In this document: one piece after another, positions 42,629-55,978 of the stretch
How the letters are laid out: every line of letters starts with the position of its first letter
How positions within the stretch are numbered: the first letter of the stretch is position 1
Assembly (NCBI GenBank): GCA_019843655.1
Contig: JACDQD010000103.1
Span: forward strand, 6,510,001 to 6,574,000
Reading direction: 5' to 3'
DNA: 64,000 bases
DNA from: Lethocerus indicus
Lineage: Eukaryota; Arthropoda; Insecta; Hemiptera; Belostomatidae
Made by a program: the position numbers and the translations under genes
The notes under the pieces: generated by a model
What the model saw: the letters and a program-made list of their open reading frames with translations, nothing else
Databases searched by the model: none
Told to the model about the DNA's origin: nothing

Positions 42629-45600
42629 CTCCAATATTAAAACAAATCCCCGAAGCTTAAGTCGGGATGTCTGAAAGAGGGATAGTGGCGCGGCCCGACG
42701 TAGGCGGGGCGTTTTTTTTCTTCCCCGTATGAATATTTAAGCACCAATTTTTCACCGGGCCGTCGCCTTCGCCCTAATAATCTGAGCCCCGTAAGGCACA
42801 CTTGAAAATTTGTATTTATGGGAACCTCCCGCCGTTGCCCGGCACCTGAAGAAAGGTTTCGACTCCTACTAACCTTAAATAAAAGTGGACAATATTAAAA
42901 GGACGGGACGAACTCGTATTATTTTATCGAATGAACTAATATACTTCGATTTATCTCTTTGTATTATATCCTAGAGAAATGTTTTTGTTTCGTAATTATT
43001 TGGGCACCCTACCAGTCAGCGAGCGCATCCCAAGTTATTCTGATATTTTTTCAAAGCGTTCATTTGTTTCCGAAACAATTCTTTTAATAGTCCGCCGGTC
43101 GTGTGAAAATTTGGGATACTTAGTGTTTATGAAAGTATCTTGGAAGGCGGATATACACTTCGTTTCGTTACGAAGTTGACAGTTCGAAGCCAATCCGACG
43201 GGACAAGCCCATACTCGGGGCGATAATTCAAACACATTGTTTTAAATTAAGACAATCGATGGGGGGCCGTTTTATTTAAAATTTATTCAATGTTTAAAAT
43301 TACCATTAATATTTATTAATGCCGAGCGCAATCTCATTATTTATGCCCCCGATTCTACTAATCTCGGGCCGGACCGATCATAAATTCAAGGATGGCGGCG
43401 AGGAGGATCCCGCCTCCCAAATCCCTTTATTGTTTCCAAAGCCGGTTTTTCTTCACTTCGACCTAAAGAATTTGACCCGGATAGCGTTTTCTCACGTATT
43501 TACATACCATTTTTGTTTTCTTCGAAATGACTATTGTAATTCCAGCCCTGATATGTTACATGTAGATTATGTCAACTGCACGTTATTTCTCCAATGAACA
43601 ATTACTTCGTACAGCGAGAAATTACATTGCCTCTAACTTCAGGGCTATCATTTCATTACATGAGGCGATACCATATTGCAATATAATGGATCATGTCAGG
43701 TTATCTAGGTTAAGGCGTTTTATCCTGTTAATATATAATGGTTCCCTCGGAAGAAAAATGCTCGGGGACAAATTATTTAACCTACAAACTGCATAACGGA
43801 CTGCTATTGTGATTATATATATCTATATACATGAGGTTGGGAAAGCTTTAAGAATCTTTTCAATTCCCGACAAAATAACGGACAGTACTTTAGCCTTTAG
43901 CCTAATAGAATTGAGGAAGTCAGAGGGTGGTTCTTCTCCCCTCGGCGCCCCATTTTATCCAGTTAGACTTTCAGAGCCGGCCGAGAGCGATCACCGGGTA
44001 TTCTTCTTGCCCATCCGAGAAAATGGCCGCAGCTTGGGGCCCGTCCAAATAATTTCTTTCTGCCCCCCCCTCTCTCTCTCTCTCTCTCTGTTCTCGGGAA
44101 TTTTTGGTTTTTTTTTGGCCGGCAGAAGAGAGCACGCCCGTTCGGCACGTCGGTCTCCGAGTGGAAAATATGAGAGGGAGAGTGACCCGAGATCTCGCTC
44201 CCTCTTTATCTCTCTTCCCTCTCCTCGGCGACGGGTATCTCCGTCATGACGAGCGGACGTTTATTAAACTTTGGACCCGGACACGAAACTCCCTACTATT
44301 ACGCCCTCAACCCCCATCACCACTGGGGGGCTTTGAACACGAATAAAGTTAATACAGAGACTAGAAGAATTGGCCGGAAGAAGAATTCTGAAATTGAAAC
44401 GTCCGTTGGGGCGGTCACAATTTATTCGGTTTCAAAATTTGACAACAATACTCACAGTCGGGTTTGGTGTTGTTGTATGTCCGATATTATTGGCTCTGTA
44501 GCTTTGTTGAATTGGTATTTTTCGGAATATTTGAGAATAAAAAATTCAGAGCACCTCCTGGCATATTGGCCAGGTGAGAAGCAGCTAATGAATATATTAA
44601 GTGCAGTAAGATGCGCACATTGAATGATCACGCTGTCAATCCTTGTAACACTCACTCGACGCTTGTGGGTCCGCGACAAGTCTTCGCACCACCCTCAAGT
44701 ACAGTTAATCCACAGAAGCTAACAGTCAACTGTCGACAGATAATGGGAGGGGCTCCGGAATCTGTCTAGCCACAAGCCAAACAATCGCAATCGAAGATAA
44801 CATTCCTCGGAATACACTGTTGTACCGGATATTTTTTCATTCCCGGGATTTTAGTCCCAATTTATGAACTCCAATGTACCCCCAGCATCGTGAAAATTAA
44901 AAATTCAATTACACTTCGATAAGTGTGTAGATGTTACGTCCCCACCTACTTGCCCCCCAATATCACTGGATCTCTTTCTTGTATCTTGTTACTATTTCAG
45001 TTTCTTAGTTCTTAGTTTCAGTTGTTACTAAATTCAGTTTCTTCTTTACTAGAGTAGACCACCGTCAGTATACTAGGCACTGTAGGAAATATCTTTAAGG
45101 AATGGAGAAAACCAACTAAAATAAACTTATGTATTCCCCCAGGTTTGAAACGCGTGACTCGTTTTCCACCTCGTCCCCGAATGTATTTTCCGTACGTCTG
45201 TTGCATCAGTCACTCGCCTTTTTAACTCCGGAGGGCGCCAACGGGAAGTCAATATGGCGTCACATATCCAACTGCGACGCCTGTTTGTTTCCGCGCACGC
45301 TGCCGTCAAAACGTGCCCTCCGACCTCTCTAAATTCGGTTCACAATTTCTTCAGGCAATATTGAAAGTTTGCCCTCTGTATCATCCGCTTTCTCTAACTG
45401 CACACCAAACCTAAAGAGGTCTTATTAAGGGGTAGCACTAGTTCATAAACTCCACTCCTTATTTTTAAAATTGATGCTGAAAAAACAATCATCACGATAA
45501 GCACAATACTCGAGGAAATCGCCGACGCCAACTAATTCAGGTGTAAATGAGATACAGGAAACCTAGTTAATGAGTTATTAAAATCCCAATTGTTCTCATC

Positions 45601-45892
45601 AGGAAAGTATTATTTCCAAATTAAATTCAGGAATAATTATCGTATAAAAGCGCAATTTGAAACAATTATGCGGACTCGTTATGTCAAAAAAAGAAAGATT
45701 TTAATTAATTCCTAAAACGCTTATAGGGAGCCGACAAAACGGCGAGCAATTAGGTCGTAACGCGGTTCAGACATAAAATTGACATAAAGCGTTTTGTTCT
45801 TTTTTTCAATTTCTTAAACTGCAACTTCCCGGCGATATTGCCTAACCGTCGTAATGAACCGAGCGTTGATACCGGAGCGAGCGAAGACCGCT
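42629..45892. other. gene-free stretch
   Basis: No confirmed gene. A short CT run lies at 44071-44089. A 75-codon frame at 43569-43796 has a faint BACK-like pattern (see findings). The 146-codon frame at 43809-44249 crosses the CT run and has no known domain. Confidence 0.55.
44071..44089. repeat. short (CT)n tract
   Basis: A run of eight C at 44063-44070 is followed by about nine CT units. Confidence 0.9.
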
Positions 45893-46000
45893 ACAATAAA
45901 AAGCGCAATAAAAGACGCTTTATTCGGTTCGAGTCGTGGCAGAGTCCTGGGGCGACGCTTTATCGATGTCGTAATTCATCGGTCGCTCCGACCGAATTAC
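45893..46000. promoter_or_regulatory. AATAAAA cluster and long imperfect palindrome
   Basis: ACAATAAAA, GCAATAAAA and the inverted CTTTATT lie within 45893-45924; these are Caudal/Abd-B-like sites by consensus. At 45971-46000, GTAAT + TCGGTCG pairs with CGACCGA + ATTAC around loop CTC, with a 3-nt bulge (12 bp in all). The combination suggests regulatory DNA, but binding is inferred. Confidence 0.3.
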
Positions 46001-49000
46001 TAATTTATCAGCTCGGTCTAAACCCCCCTCCTCCCCACAGTTTCTATGGCGACGTAAAGCCGTACATCATTATCGAGCCTCGTGTCTCTGAAATGGGAGG
46101 GCTGTTCCCCCTTCCAACGCTGACGGTGGCCAACCGCTAGGTGGAGGCTATAGCAACCACCAAAATATTTTTTATTGGTAAATCCTCAAGTTTTATATAC
46201 ATACTGTAAACCTGTCCGCTATTTTTCTTCCAGTCTTCCGGCGATGCAAAGAGCTCATGAAGGCCATAAAATATACTACCGAGTAAAACTTCGCTAACGG
46301 CTCACTGAAACTAATAAACCCAGATGGAATAGGCAAAGAAATGGACATAATCTTAAATATGGAGATGGTCGAGAACAAACTAAGGGTCATATTGAGAAAA
46401 TGAATTCACAAAAATCCAAGAAATACATACACAACAATATCACAGCGATCTAAAAAACCAATGACATCAAGTATTCTATATATTTTCTTTTTCAAGATAA
46501 TATTCAAATGGTTAATTTTTAGATTAAAATTGATCACCACCGACCTTCCGAAAATCCGAGGAATGATTCGCAATAATGTGTGAACTTTTAACCACCAAAA
46601 AGCCCAGGATAGATAGCGATGCCGGTGGGCTGGGGGGTGTGGTGTGGGCTCGTTAAACGCCGCGACGCAATTACCATATTGGCGGCACCGTTTACCTTAA
46701 ATACGCCCCAATCAACCATCGATCCGGCCCCACCCGCTCAAACTACCCGACCGCCTAATTACCGGCTATCCGCCACTCGCCTAGCTTCAAATTTGTCTAA
46801 ATGATGTTGAGCAAATAGAGCCCTCAGAAGTCCTCAATTCGATCGAAATAGTCCGACCAATTCCGAAATAGACACTCCTTTAATGGTCCTGTCAAGCGAA
46901 ACCGACGTGATCATCGGATCCGATTAAATGTTATTCATAAATTGCGGCTCACAGCGCATCCAAATCCAGCGGGGACAAACTCCCGAGTAATATCTTCAAT
47001 TCGATATCCCATCATTAGTAATTTTTAATTTTAATATTATAATATTTAGTAAATTATAAACATCATGTGGCCAGATTTTTCGGACATTAATTACCGTTCG
47101 AAAGAAATAATAATTGTATATAATTGGAACAGGCGATACACAGGTTGTAGGGAAACAGTCGAGATATTAATCGAAAAGAAATTATTTCGAAAAATGAAAT
47201 TTTTTTTTTTTTATTATACTTTTGATTTAACCAATGTTTGGGCCCTGTAGAAACGAAATTTTAGGGGTGGTCGAGTTATGTTGGATAAATGAATTTCCAA
47301 TCGGAACCCTCGACGGGGAATTCTCCAAACGGTCAGGAGGTGACAACAGTGATCCAACTGATCTGTTGATTTAACCGCAAAATCAATTAACCTACCCACG
47401 CAAATCAATTCCTACCCCAGGTACATTGTGATTAAGTAATACACGTGTATATATATTAACGAGGATCGATGTTAAAGGTCATCGGAGTGTGTTAAGGGAC
47501 GCGACCCTAATTTGAATTTATATATTCAAATTATCATTAGTGTGTTACGCGCATTTTAACTAATAAAATATATTATACTTTCAAAAATATTTTTCAAAAA
47601 GTGATGATAGTTCTAAATAAATAAGCTTCAGCTTGATTTCGATAAAATAATATTTATATATAATGCTTCTAGGAATAACATAAACAGGAATAACATTAAT
47701 TAGGAATTAGTATGCAAATTAAAAAAGGAAACCTTTCCACATCACTTATCATCATTAATAAGCATCATTTTACTATACTAAAAGCCAAAAACATTTATAT
47801 TGATAAACTGCTAACTGGTTATACGCAAAAAATACTATCAGAAAAATAATGTTAATGTCAATTTTAATGTAAGGTTAAAATTGTAAATAATTGCAAGGAA
47901 TTCGCAGTGACAATTGAGAAAAAACACATGAAACCAATTTCATGAACATTACCTTTGTAAAGCACCACCTCTCCGAAACCCCTTTTTCATCGATAATCGG
48001 GACAATGAATGTAGAACTAGAGCCACTCAGTGGAAAGTACCGAATCGATGAAATACGTAGGACGATGACCTCAACGGTCCCCAAAGTACACTTTAAAAAG
48101 ATTTTATATTTTTGTAAAGCACTCACTTATTTTTTTAAGGCGGTCTATTTAACAACTGGTTATTAACCACTGCAAGCTTAAATATAGAACGCTCAATTCA
48201 AATTATTATAAACTTATTACCTAATTATTGCAGGATTGAAGAAAAGAAATGAAATGATTATTCGCTTGATGGGGTTAGGCCTAATTACTTCTCATTACAG
48301 CATTGCAAACATACTACCTAGAGTCATACCTCAAAGAGTATTTTCGTATTTCACTAGAACCATACTTTTTTCCGAGGGAGAGAGAGAGCGAGATAAATTG
48401 CTACTAATTTGAGGAGAAGAGCAAATGGTCCATTAGTAAATTGAAAACAGATGGTTCTACAGAATGAATGGGGCAATATTCTGCAGAGCGCTCCTTTCAT
48501 AATGAAGAAACTAAATTTGCGGAAATAAAAAATTGGTTTCCACAAGCGTAGGTTCAATAATAAAGTCTCTACATATTTTTGAGTCGATGCACTGCGGATG
48601 TACTCCCGATCCATAGTTATTTGACTGACTTGTTTCTGGGGAAGTTGGTTTTGCCTTGTCTATATTCCTACCCGACACAGTTCTGCATGTAAATAAATGT
48701 TATCCATACGTATATATGCATATTTCTTATAACTGGCCGGCAGAACAGATAAAAAATCATGCTCTTAGTACAGAGTTCTTCTCCGTATTCAATTGACGTT
48801 CATCGAAGTTAATTTCAGTTAAGGTTGTACCGCGAAAGTCAGTCCAAAACATTATGTTTGGTAATACCCGAGACATAGCCCAGATCGATCCGGGCCGCGG
48901 GCATGTGGACGATCTGACGGTGTGCTCTGAGTTTAAATAAATTGGCTTAAGACCCTGGGGCTCCATTTGCCGGGCATTACTTCTTTAGCCGGCCAGATTT

Positions 49001-50691
49001 AATGCCTCGTTTCGCTGATCTACGGCGGCCTCCGCCCGAGTTAAGAGTCTGGCCCAGTCCCACCTTGAATTCTGACCACGGAATCGCATTTTCTTATACC
49101 CGGACCACGTTCCAAGATTTGTTCGAAAACTGAGTGTAAAATGTCCGCCGCTAAATTATACTTGTATTATTCAATTGCCAACGTTCAAATCACGGCCGGA
49201 TATAAATTTTATAACGTGAAGTTAATTTTCATTAAAACTACATTACATATAAAACTACATATACTTATGCAAATACAAGCAGCTAAATTTCAACTCCTAA
49301 AACCCTAAATAATCGCCATGAACTTAAACAGTTTTTAAAGTATTAGGAAAGAGTTCCGCGAGCGTTGCAGATATTATTTCATGACATCCGCGTACTTTGA
49401 CACTATTGTCCTGCACTAGAGCAGTTAGGGATAGCAGTCGATTACGATCCCTCGATTCTGTACTCAGGTCTAACTGAATGATACTACTTACGTTGGTAAG
49501 AAACCGTAACGGCACTAACTACAAGAAAATCAATTGGGAACGGGTGTATCTATACGTAAAATTCATAATCCTCTAGATTAGTACGACAATAAAAATTTTA
49601 TCTTCTGTCGATATATTTCCCATATGAAGTATCTGGAGAAAATTATGCAGTAGCCTGGCAAATTATCCGTTAAATGTAAAGTGGGTTTCAGCTAGCAGCG
49701 TAATGTTCACAAAAATACTCCCCTTCACAATGGATGACTCTAAATTGACTTTAAATCCATTCCGTCATTTCCTATTTGTATTTGAAATCCGATTTCACAT
49801 AATAGCCCGTGTCGTTTATGACAAATGCCGAGGGGTGAATATCAAGGAGGGTGGGAGGAGATGCGTTCGGTCGGGAAAGATGCCAGCCGTGAATTTCAAT
49901 GGGACGTGCTCGGCACCGGCCAACCGTATAAATGATTCATTAGAAAGAGTTGCTGACAGTGCCACCACCCCCCATATGACGGATCACCAAGGGAGAGGGG
50001 GGGTCTCGAGACCAAGTCCGACAGAAAGCTTACCATATACTCAGAAGAAATCTGATTTCAAAAGACGCGAATTATTTAAAATTGACTGATTTGTCCACAT
50101 ATAAAATCCAATTGAAATAATACGACAGAAAAATCATCTGAACTTCTTAGGTATACCGGAGGAATAGATGATTGACATAAGAGATAATAGAAAAAAAGAC
50201 TAGAATTTCTATGTAACAGTACAGATTTCCATTTTAATTGAAGTTAAGCCTGCTTAAAACCAAATAGAACACTGGAGGCAGAAAGTCGAAAGGATCTGAG
50301 ATAGTTCAACTAACGCTCAGTTAAACAACAAAATACCCTACTATCTTTTATAAGTGAATTCAGTATTCACGGGTAATGTTTTAAGAATGGGCAGCGTTAA
50401 ACCACCTGGGTCTGATAGTACATGCCGGGATACTAAAACACACAGTAAAAAAGTATAATAAACCACAAAGTCTTTCACTCGGTTGATACTCCGACAAGAC
50501 AGAGTCTAAATGTCGGAGGAAACTGAACGTAAAAAAAGAATATGGGCGCCTGATTGTGGCCGGAGCCTACACTTTGGCACGTGTTTCCTCAGACCACTTC
50601 CTGTTTATTTTTTGTTACCGCAATAATGGGTCACAAATGTCACGATGGGGGTTGGCATAAGGAGGTCTTTTTACTCATTTTTTTGCCGCTT
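46001..50691. other. gene-free stretch
   Basis: About 4.7 kb with no recognisable gene. The longest frame (128 codons, 49703-50089) has no known domain. A run of 12 T lies at about 47200. Confidence 0.6.
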
Positions 50692-50934
50692 TAAGGATAA
50701 GTTTCTTGGAAATACTAGAAGCAAAGGGAAAAAAGGGACATCCGAAGAAGCAGGTAACATGTGGCCGGAAGAATAACAGCCTCAGAGCTGTGCCGTTCAA
50801 AAAACAAAACTTCAAATATTGTTGTAAATTAAAATTAATATGAAAATGTTTTATAACGTTATATAATGAATATTTATAACAGTCATAGTTATAATCAATT
50901 TGAAGTTTAATATACTGTTTTATTAAATTATTGT
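50692..50934. repeat. dispersed repeat, copy 1 (partner 53888-54074)
   Basis: The block aligns over about 190-240 bp with 53888-54074: TAAGGAT, GGGACAT.CGA, GCAGGTA.CATGTG, TCAGAGCTGTGCC, AATTAAAATTAATATGAAAA, AGTTATA and AGTTTAATA. About 32 bp between GTGCC and AATTAAAA are present only in this copy. On the minus strand both copies stay open through a similar stretch, GTALRLLFF here and GTALILSLF there. Most likely an old transposable-element family of unknown type. Confidence 0.65.
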
Positions 50935-51136
50935 AAGAATAAGAAGAAATAATCGTAATATTAACTCCAGACGGCCGTCCGATATTTATGCAAATGTTTC
51001 TATCCAGTCCTCTAGTTAACAGTGAAAAACAATAAAATTCGTAATATTTCCTCGAATTATTCACAGACTGCCTAAACACTGAACTTATCACTGGGAATTG
51101 GTCCAATTCTGGGGATGTGGATTGGCGATTAATTCT

Positions 51137-51172
51137 CGGCCGGCTGTCTCCGTCTCTGAGTGGAGCCGGCCG
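51137..51172. other. 9-bp G/C hairpin
   Basis: CGGCCGGCT pairs perfectly with AGCCGGCCG across an 18-nt loop. Confidence 0.4.
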
Positions 51173-53887
51173 GCACTTAAGGACGTGCCTCACTGCCCCC
51201 AAGGACAACACCAATCACAATGGGACCCCATTGTTCTTCCGCTCTAAACAAATTGACATCCTCTTCTCATTTGGAATTAGCGAATCATCGCTAACTATAT
51301 CCAGTTACTGATTCGACGGAAGTAATCTAAAGCCTATTTGATTGAATGGACAATTTATCCGCTCAATCGTCTATAAAACGCTGCTACAATTTGCATTCAT
51401 GAAAGGAAATCTCTAATGTGTAAAACAACAATCCGAAAACATATAAAATATTCTTCAGAGAGACATATTTACACCTCATTCCTATTTGGCATGATTTTGT
51501 CATTTTATCTCGGTTAGTTGTATATAAAGTGTTGATTCCTACATTCAAATACTAATGAATTACAAAATAAATAATATGGTATTAAAATTTTTTGAGTGCT
51601 TTTACGCGTGGCTACAAAGAATTGTATGGTCTGGTAACGGCTTTTGATACTAATGTGATTTTTGCCGGTCGTCATAAATGAATTTATCGTGAGTTGAGGC
51701 TTTTACGTGCCTCAAAGGACTGGAAGACAACAGGTGCGATGAAGTGAATACGGCATGAGCATTTAATTTGAAAAAAATATCAAAACACTGCTCGTTTACA
51801 AACGGGCAGAATTTTAAAAACAAGATATGCCAACGCGTTTCGTCCGGATTGAATATTCCTATTGTTGTAGATTGAGTAATTTCCAAATGTAAGATTCCAG
51901 TGGCCGCCACCATATATTGAAGATTATAATAAACCCCTTGTGGCGAAACTATCGTCCCCTCTCAACCCTACAGGCTTCCTTGAAATGTATACAAAATAAA
52001 ATGCAATTAACATTGATAACTGGGCGGTATCTCTGCTCGAAGCTACCGCTTTGGGAGTTAGCTTGCTAACCCGTACTAGAATACACTACTGAGTCACGGT
52101 CCATCAGTCGGATACACTGTATCTTTGACATTTCGCATACTTCCATGTTTTCTAATGGTGATCTTAGTCAAAGACTGGAGGGAACAAAAGAAGTGGGGCA
52201 AAAACGGCACGATATGCACCCGCTATCGACCAGCCCCCCATAAATCTAATTCTGACGTCTCACCGGCACAAAAAGTATACTGCCCCCATAAACAAGGACG
52301 GGCCAACACTTGTCTCGTTTTATTCGAGCATAGATCAAACATTTATTGCGGGGGGGGCCAAAAAATTCAGAGCTCGATTTATAAAGTCCGCTAAGAAAAC
52401 CATGCTGTACACATTTTCGCAGTGCAACTCAAATAAAACCAAGCTCAAGACTCCAGACTAACATCTCCAATTTGTATTCACCTATACTTATTCTCGAGAA
52501 TCTATGTTAAATCCAACGATGCAATTCTTTTGACTGTCGAGAGTGCTTATTGATTTGCGAACTTTCCTACTACTTTACCCGAAGAGTGCCCGATCTCTCG
52601 CGTCGTGTGTCGGGTCGCGTCTCTCTGAAAAATATAGCTAGAATACTCCGACAATCGTGAAGACATTATATAGATTTTCCCCGTAGCGCCTTGTGTTATG
52701 TATATCGTGCAGGATGATATATACAGGATATGGTATGTGATGGGACGCCGTTATAGGCGTCACCTTTACGGCCGGAATATATTTCTGCCCCGGGAAAAAG
52801 GGGGGAGTGGAAGCGTTCTCGGAAACAAAAGGAAAACTTTTCGCAACGCCCCTCGTCCTTCCATAGGTAACTTTATAAGGTTGAACGATGGATGGTTTTA
52901 CTTCCCAACGGCAGATGGCTAACGCGTAACGCGTCCCACAGTAATGCAATACCGAACACGTGCCTTCCCCGTCGTAATGTATTGGTTGTAAAAAGTTGAC
53001 AGGTTTCCCAACGAAAACCACAATATTTATTCAATACATAAATAAAGTCATAACAATGTAGCCTCCATATTACTACTTCATACACATCCAAATCGATAAT
53101 ATAAATATCCCCGAGTTTTGGTACATAATAATTATAAGTATTCTATTTATTTTCTATATCAAATAGTAATAACACACAAAGCCTGGTAAATATCTGTTCA
53201 ATTTATTTTTTCCCGGTATTTTTTATGGCATCATGTACTTCTTCCCATGAAAACAGTGTAACAGAAGAGGACCTTCAAGAATATGTAGTCAATGTCACAC
53301 TTCATTTCATTTACGTAAGTAAGCGATGATCAATATTCTTTATAATCGAAAATGTTGTAGTATTTGAACAATTACATAATATAAAGATAAGATGTACCAT
53401 ATGTAAAGATATTCATTGGATATTTCTAGAGGAATTACATATTTGATTGAAGTGTTTATTAAAAACGCATTGATTTTTACTTCTGTAGAAATCACGTATT
53501 TATTTTTACTGCGCTAAACGGGAAGTACACCTATCTATCAAAATTCGTGTGATTGATAATAGGTAAATTGGAGATGGAGGAAGATTTTGGGCGGTGGGAA
53601 AACGGATAGCCAATGTGCTAATAGGCCTCGGGGGCTCCGTTTCGACATCAATCAGTTAATTACTCCGCGAATGCAGCAACCCCCGACCGGCCACAAACGC
53701 CCCCAACCAAACTCAAACTCGCCAGCCTTCACCAACCTCTATTGAGGTCACCGGGTAAATACAAGCGGAATACTGTTATTCGCGTAAAAAACACCAGTTC
53801 CTAAGCTGCTCGTCAATATGACGGGAAGGCGGAGAGAAAAAACAGTGCCCGTTCCCCAAATTACTAGGAACTAGTCGCGATTACGAA
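51173..53887. other. gene-free stretch between two repeat copies
   Basis: No recognisable gene. A hairpin GACGCC/GGCGTC lies at 52744-52761, and AACGCGT is repeated twice head to tail at 52921-52934. The 127-codon frame at 52638-53021 (minus) has no known domain. Confidence 0.6.
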
Positions 53888-54074
53888 TAAGGATGAATAA
53901 AAAGGAATACAGAAGGGACATTCGAGGCAGGTAGCATGTGACGGGAACAATGACAGTATCAGAGCTGTGCCTATAATTAAAATTAATATGAAAAAGATTT
54001 ACAAGGTTCTATAATGAACAGTTATAGTTATAAGGAATTCCAAGTTTAATAGACATTTTTATTAGATTATTGCA
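53888..54074. repeat. dispersed repeat, copy 2
   Basis: This is the partner of 50692-50934 in the same orientation, about 3.2 kb away. It lacks the A-rich insertion found in copy 1. Divergence is substantial, so the two insertions or the duplication are old. Confidence 0.65.
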
Positions 54075-55873
54075 GTCCTATTTTAGAATTATTGAGTGTA
54101 CTAAATAAACTATTTATGTATTTTACAGTGAGTTATACAGTTATGGCTATAATAGCAGTATGTTCATTTCTGTCTTCTTGATGTCTGGACCAATGGCCGC
54201 CGTGGGAGGAATGAAGGATGCGTAATAGAGGAGTCTGACTGTAAGCCATTGAAGTAACTTACATTGTAGTAATTATTCCAACGAGAATTAAGGATTTTCC
54301 AATAAAATATTTATCATCCCGCCCCTCATAAATAGAGCGATAGTGGGGAAGGCTTTGGGGGAAAGCAAATTATGTTCGTAGTGGGGCTGCAGGTAGACTG
54401 AGGGCGTTTTGCGTGTTTAGTATCTCTGGTGCTGAAGGGGCCTGGCGGTGACGCGTGTCGCGCCGGCCCTTCCTCTCTAGTGGTACTCCCGCTGACACCG
54501 ACCCCCGGCCCCTCAAATTCTCTCTACAACCTCCTCCAACATCCAGGCGCCTCGGAACACAGCACAAAAATTAATACTCCACCGTCGCCAACCAACGGGA
54601 TAGAATGAGACAAATGCTCTCGCCGAGTACAAAATACAAAGCTCACAGTACATACATCCGGGCAAAATTTGTGCTACGAATAATAACATATTATTGGCAG
54701 TACTAGAACAAAACTATTTTATTCCTTCAACCCGGACCAATCGAAAATTACATAATAGAGTTATTCATGTTATATTAATATAACCAGAAACTTTTTAAAT
54801 ATGCATTAATACGAGATTAAACTACATAAATAAAAAACGATGGTACCCTATTTTATCAGTCGTTCGATTTGTTGTCATTTCAGTTCAGTTTCCTCAGTGT
54901 GAATGTTTTGATCGTTCTTATTCGAATCTAACTCGCGAGAAAACACTGCTTGAAGCGGTTGGGAACCTTTCGGGTTGAACATTGTGCGAGGGGATGATTG
55001 CGGAAGGCAGAGAGAGGCAGGAAGGGCAAGATGCTTGACCCGGTTGGCAATTCGAACGGGACCCGAATTAATCTATTTCTCTCGGAAATTAACATCTGTC
55101 CAGCGCCGGGGCAGTCCTCAATTATTCCACTGGGCCCCACTCTCTTTATCCTTCCCTTGTTACCTCCTCCCGGCTACCGCCATTAATTAAACCTCCTCCG
55201 TCCGGGTTTTTATACGCCAGTACTAATCCCCTTATTGGGACGATCCTAGTGAAACCCAATCCCACCGTCCAACGGGATTTGGACTCTCTGGCCGGCGGTT
55301 TGACCCGGCCGGACGGGTCCCGCCGTCGACCCTCGATACAAGACCCGACCATACAATACCCTCTAAATTAGTCCAACTGGGATTTCAGTCGTCGAAAATC
55401 TACTTTCAACCCTGAAAATAAACAGGCGCTCCGCAAAGACAGCTTCGATTTTAATTAATACTTCGATATTCGGATTACATATTCGTAGAAAACTAAATAC
55501 GATAAATTGTGAATTTTCGGGCAAAAAGTGACTGTCAGAAATATTCCAGCATTACTTAATAAATGTTTTCACCGCAAAATTAGGGAAAAAAAATCGTTTT
55601 TCATAACAAAATAGTTCGTAACAAAAACTGCTTTTCACCGCAAAAAAGTGGTTCTCCATCCATTGCCCTATATAAAGTAAAGCTGAAAAATAGAAACTGT
55701 TTGAAACTTCAAAAATATCCCCCGATTTGTCCTATACAAGCCGAAAAAGAAACTATGTACACTCTTCTTTCCAAGAGGACGCCACCAATGGCAAATCATA
55801 TAATTTGATTGCTTTCCCACGCGCTAACACACGCTGCAATATCGGATTCATGGTATGGGGCTTAAAACCCGAG
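54075..55873. other. gene-free stretch
   Basis: No recognisable gene. A G/C-rich patch occupies about 54370-54545 and another 55250-55330. Their frames have no known domains. Confidence 0.6.
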
Positions 55874-55978
55874 CCGGGTATCCGCGTGTTGGGGCTTAAG
55901 CCCAGGCTTCCCAGAGGGGCCGTTAGAACGAGGGTGCTCCCGGGAGAACCACATCCGAACAACACCCGGATTACCCGG
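55874..55978. repeat. foldback: long inverted repeat with nested palindrome
   Basis: CCGGGTATCCGCGTGTTG (55874-55891) is complementary to CAACACCCGGATTACCCGG (55960-55978) apart from one mismatch and one extra base. The 68-nt spacer begins with the perfect 12-nt palindrome GGGCTTAAGCCC (55892-55903). The region is strongly G/C-rich. It could be a small foldback transposon or a structured RNA. Confidence 0.5.

Noticed and set aside
45838..46140. 100-codon plus-strand frame
   Set aside because: It coincides with the AATAAAA cluster and palindrome; the product is unlike any family I know.
46436..46444. TATCACAGC, the start of the miR-2 family
   Set aside because: Only nine bases match and no precursor-like hairpin surrounds it.
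49703..50089. 128-codon plus-strand frame
   Set aside because: No recognised domain and no promoter or splice evidence.
50675..51214. 179-codon minus-strand frame, the longest in the window
   Set aside because: It runs across the dispersed repeat at 50692-50934, is rich in Tyr, Asn and Ile from A/T-rich DNA, and resembles no protein family.
52638..53021. 127-codon minus-strand frame overlapping a plus-strand frame
   Set aside because: Both strands are open by chance; neither product is recognisable.
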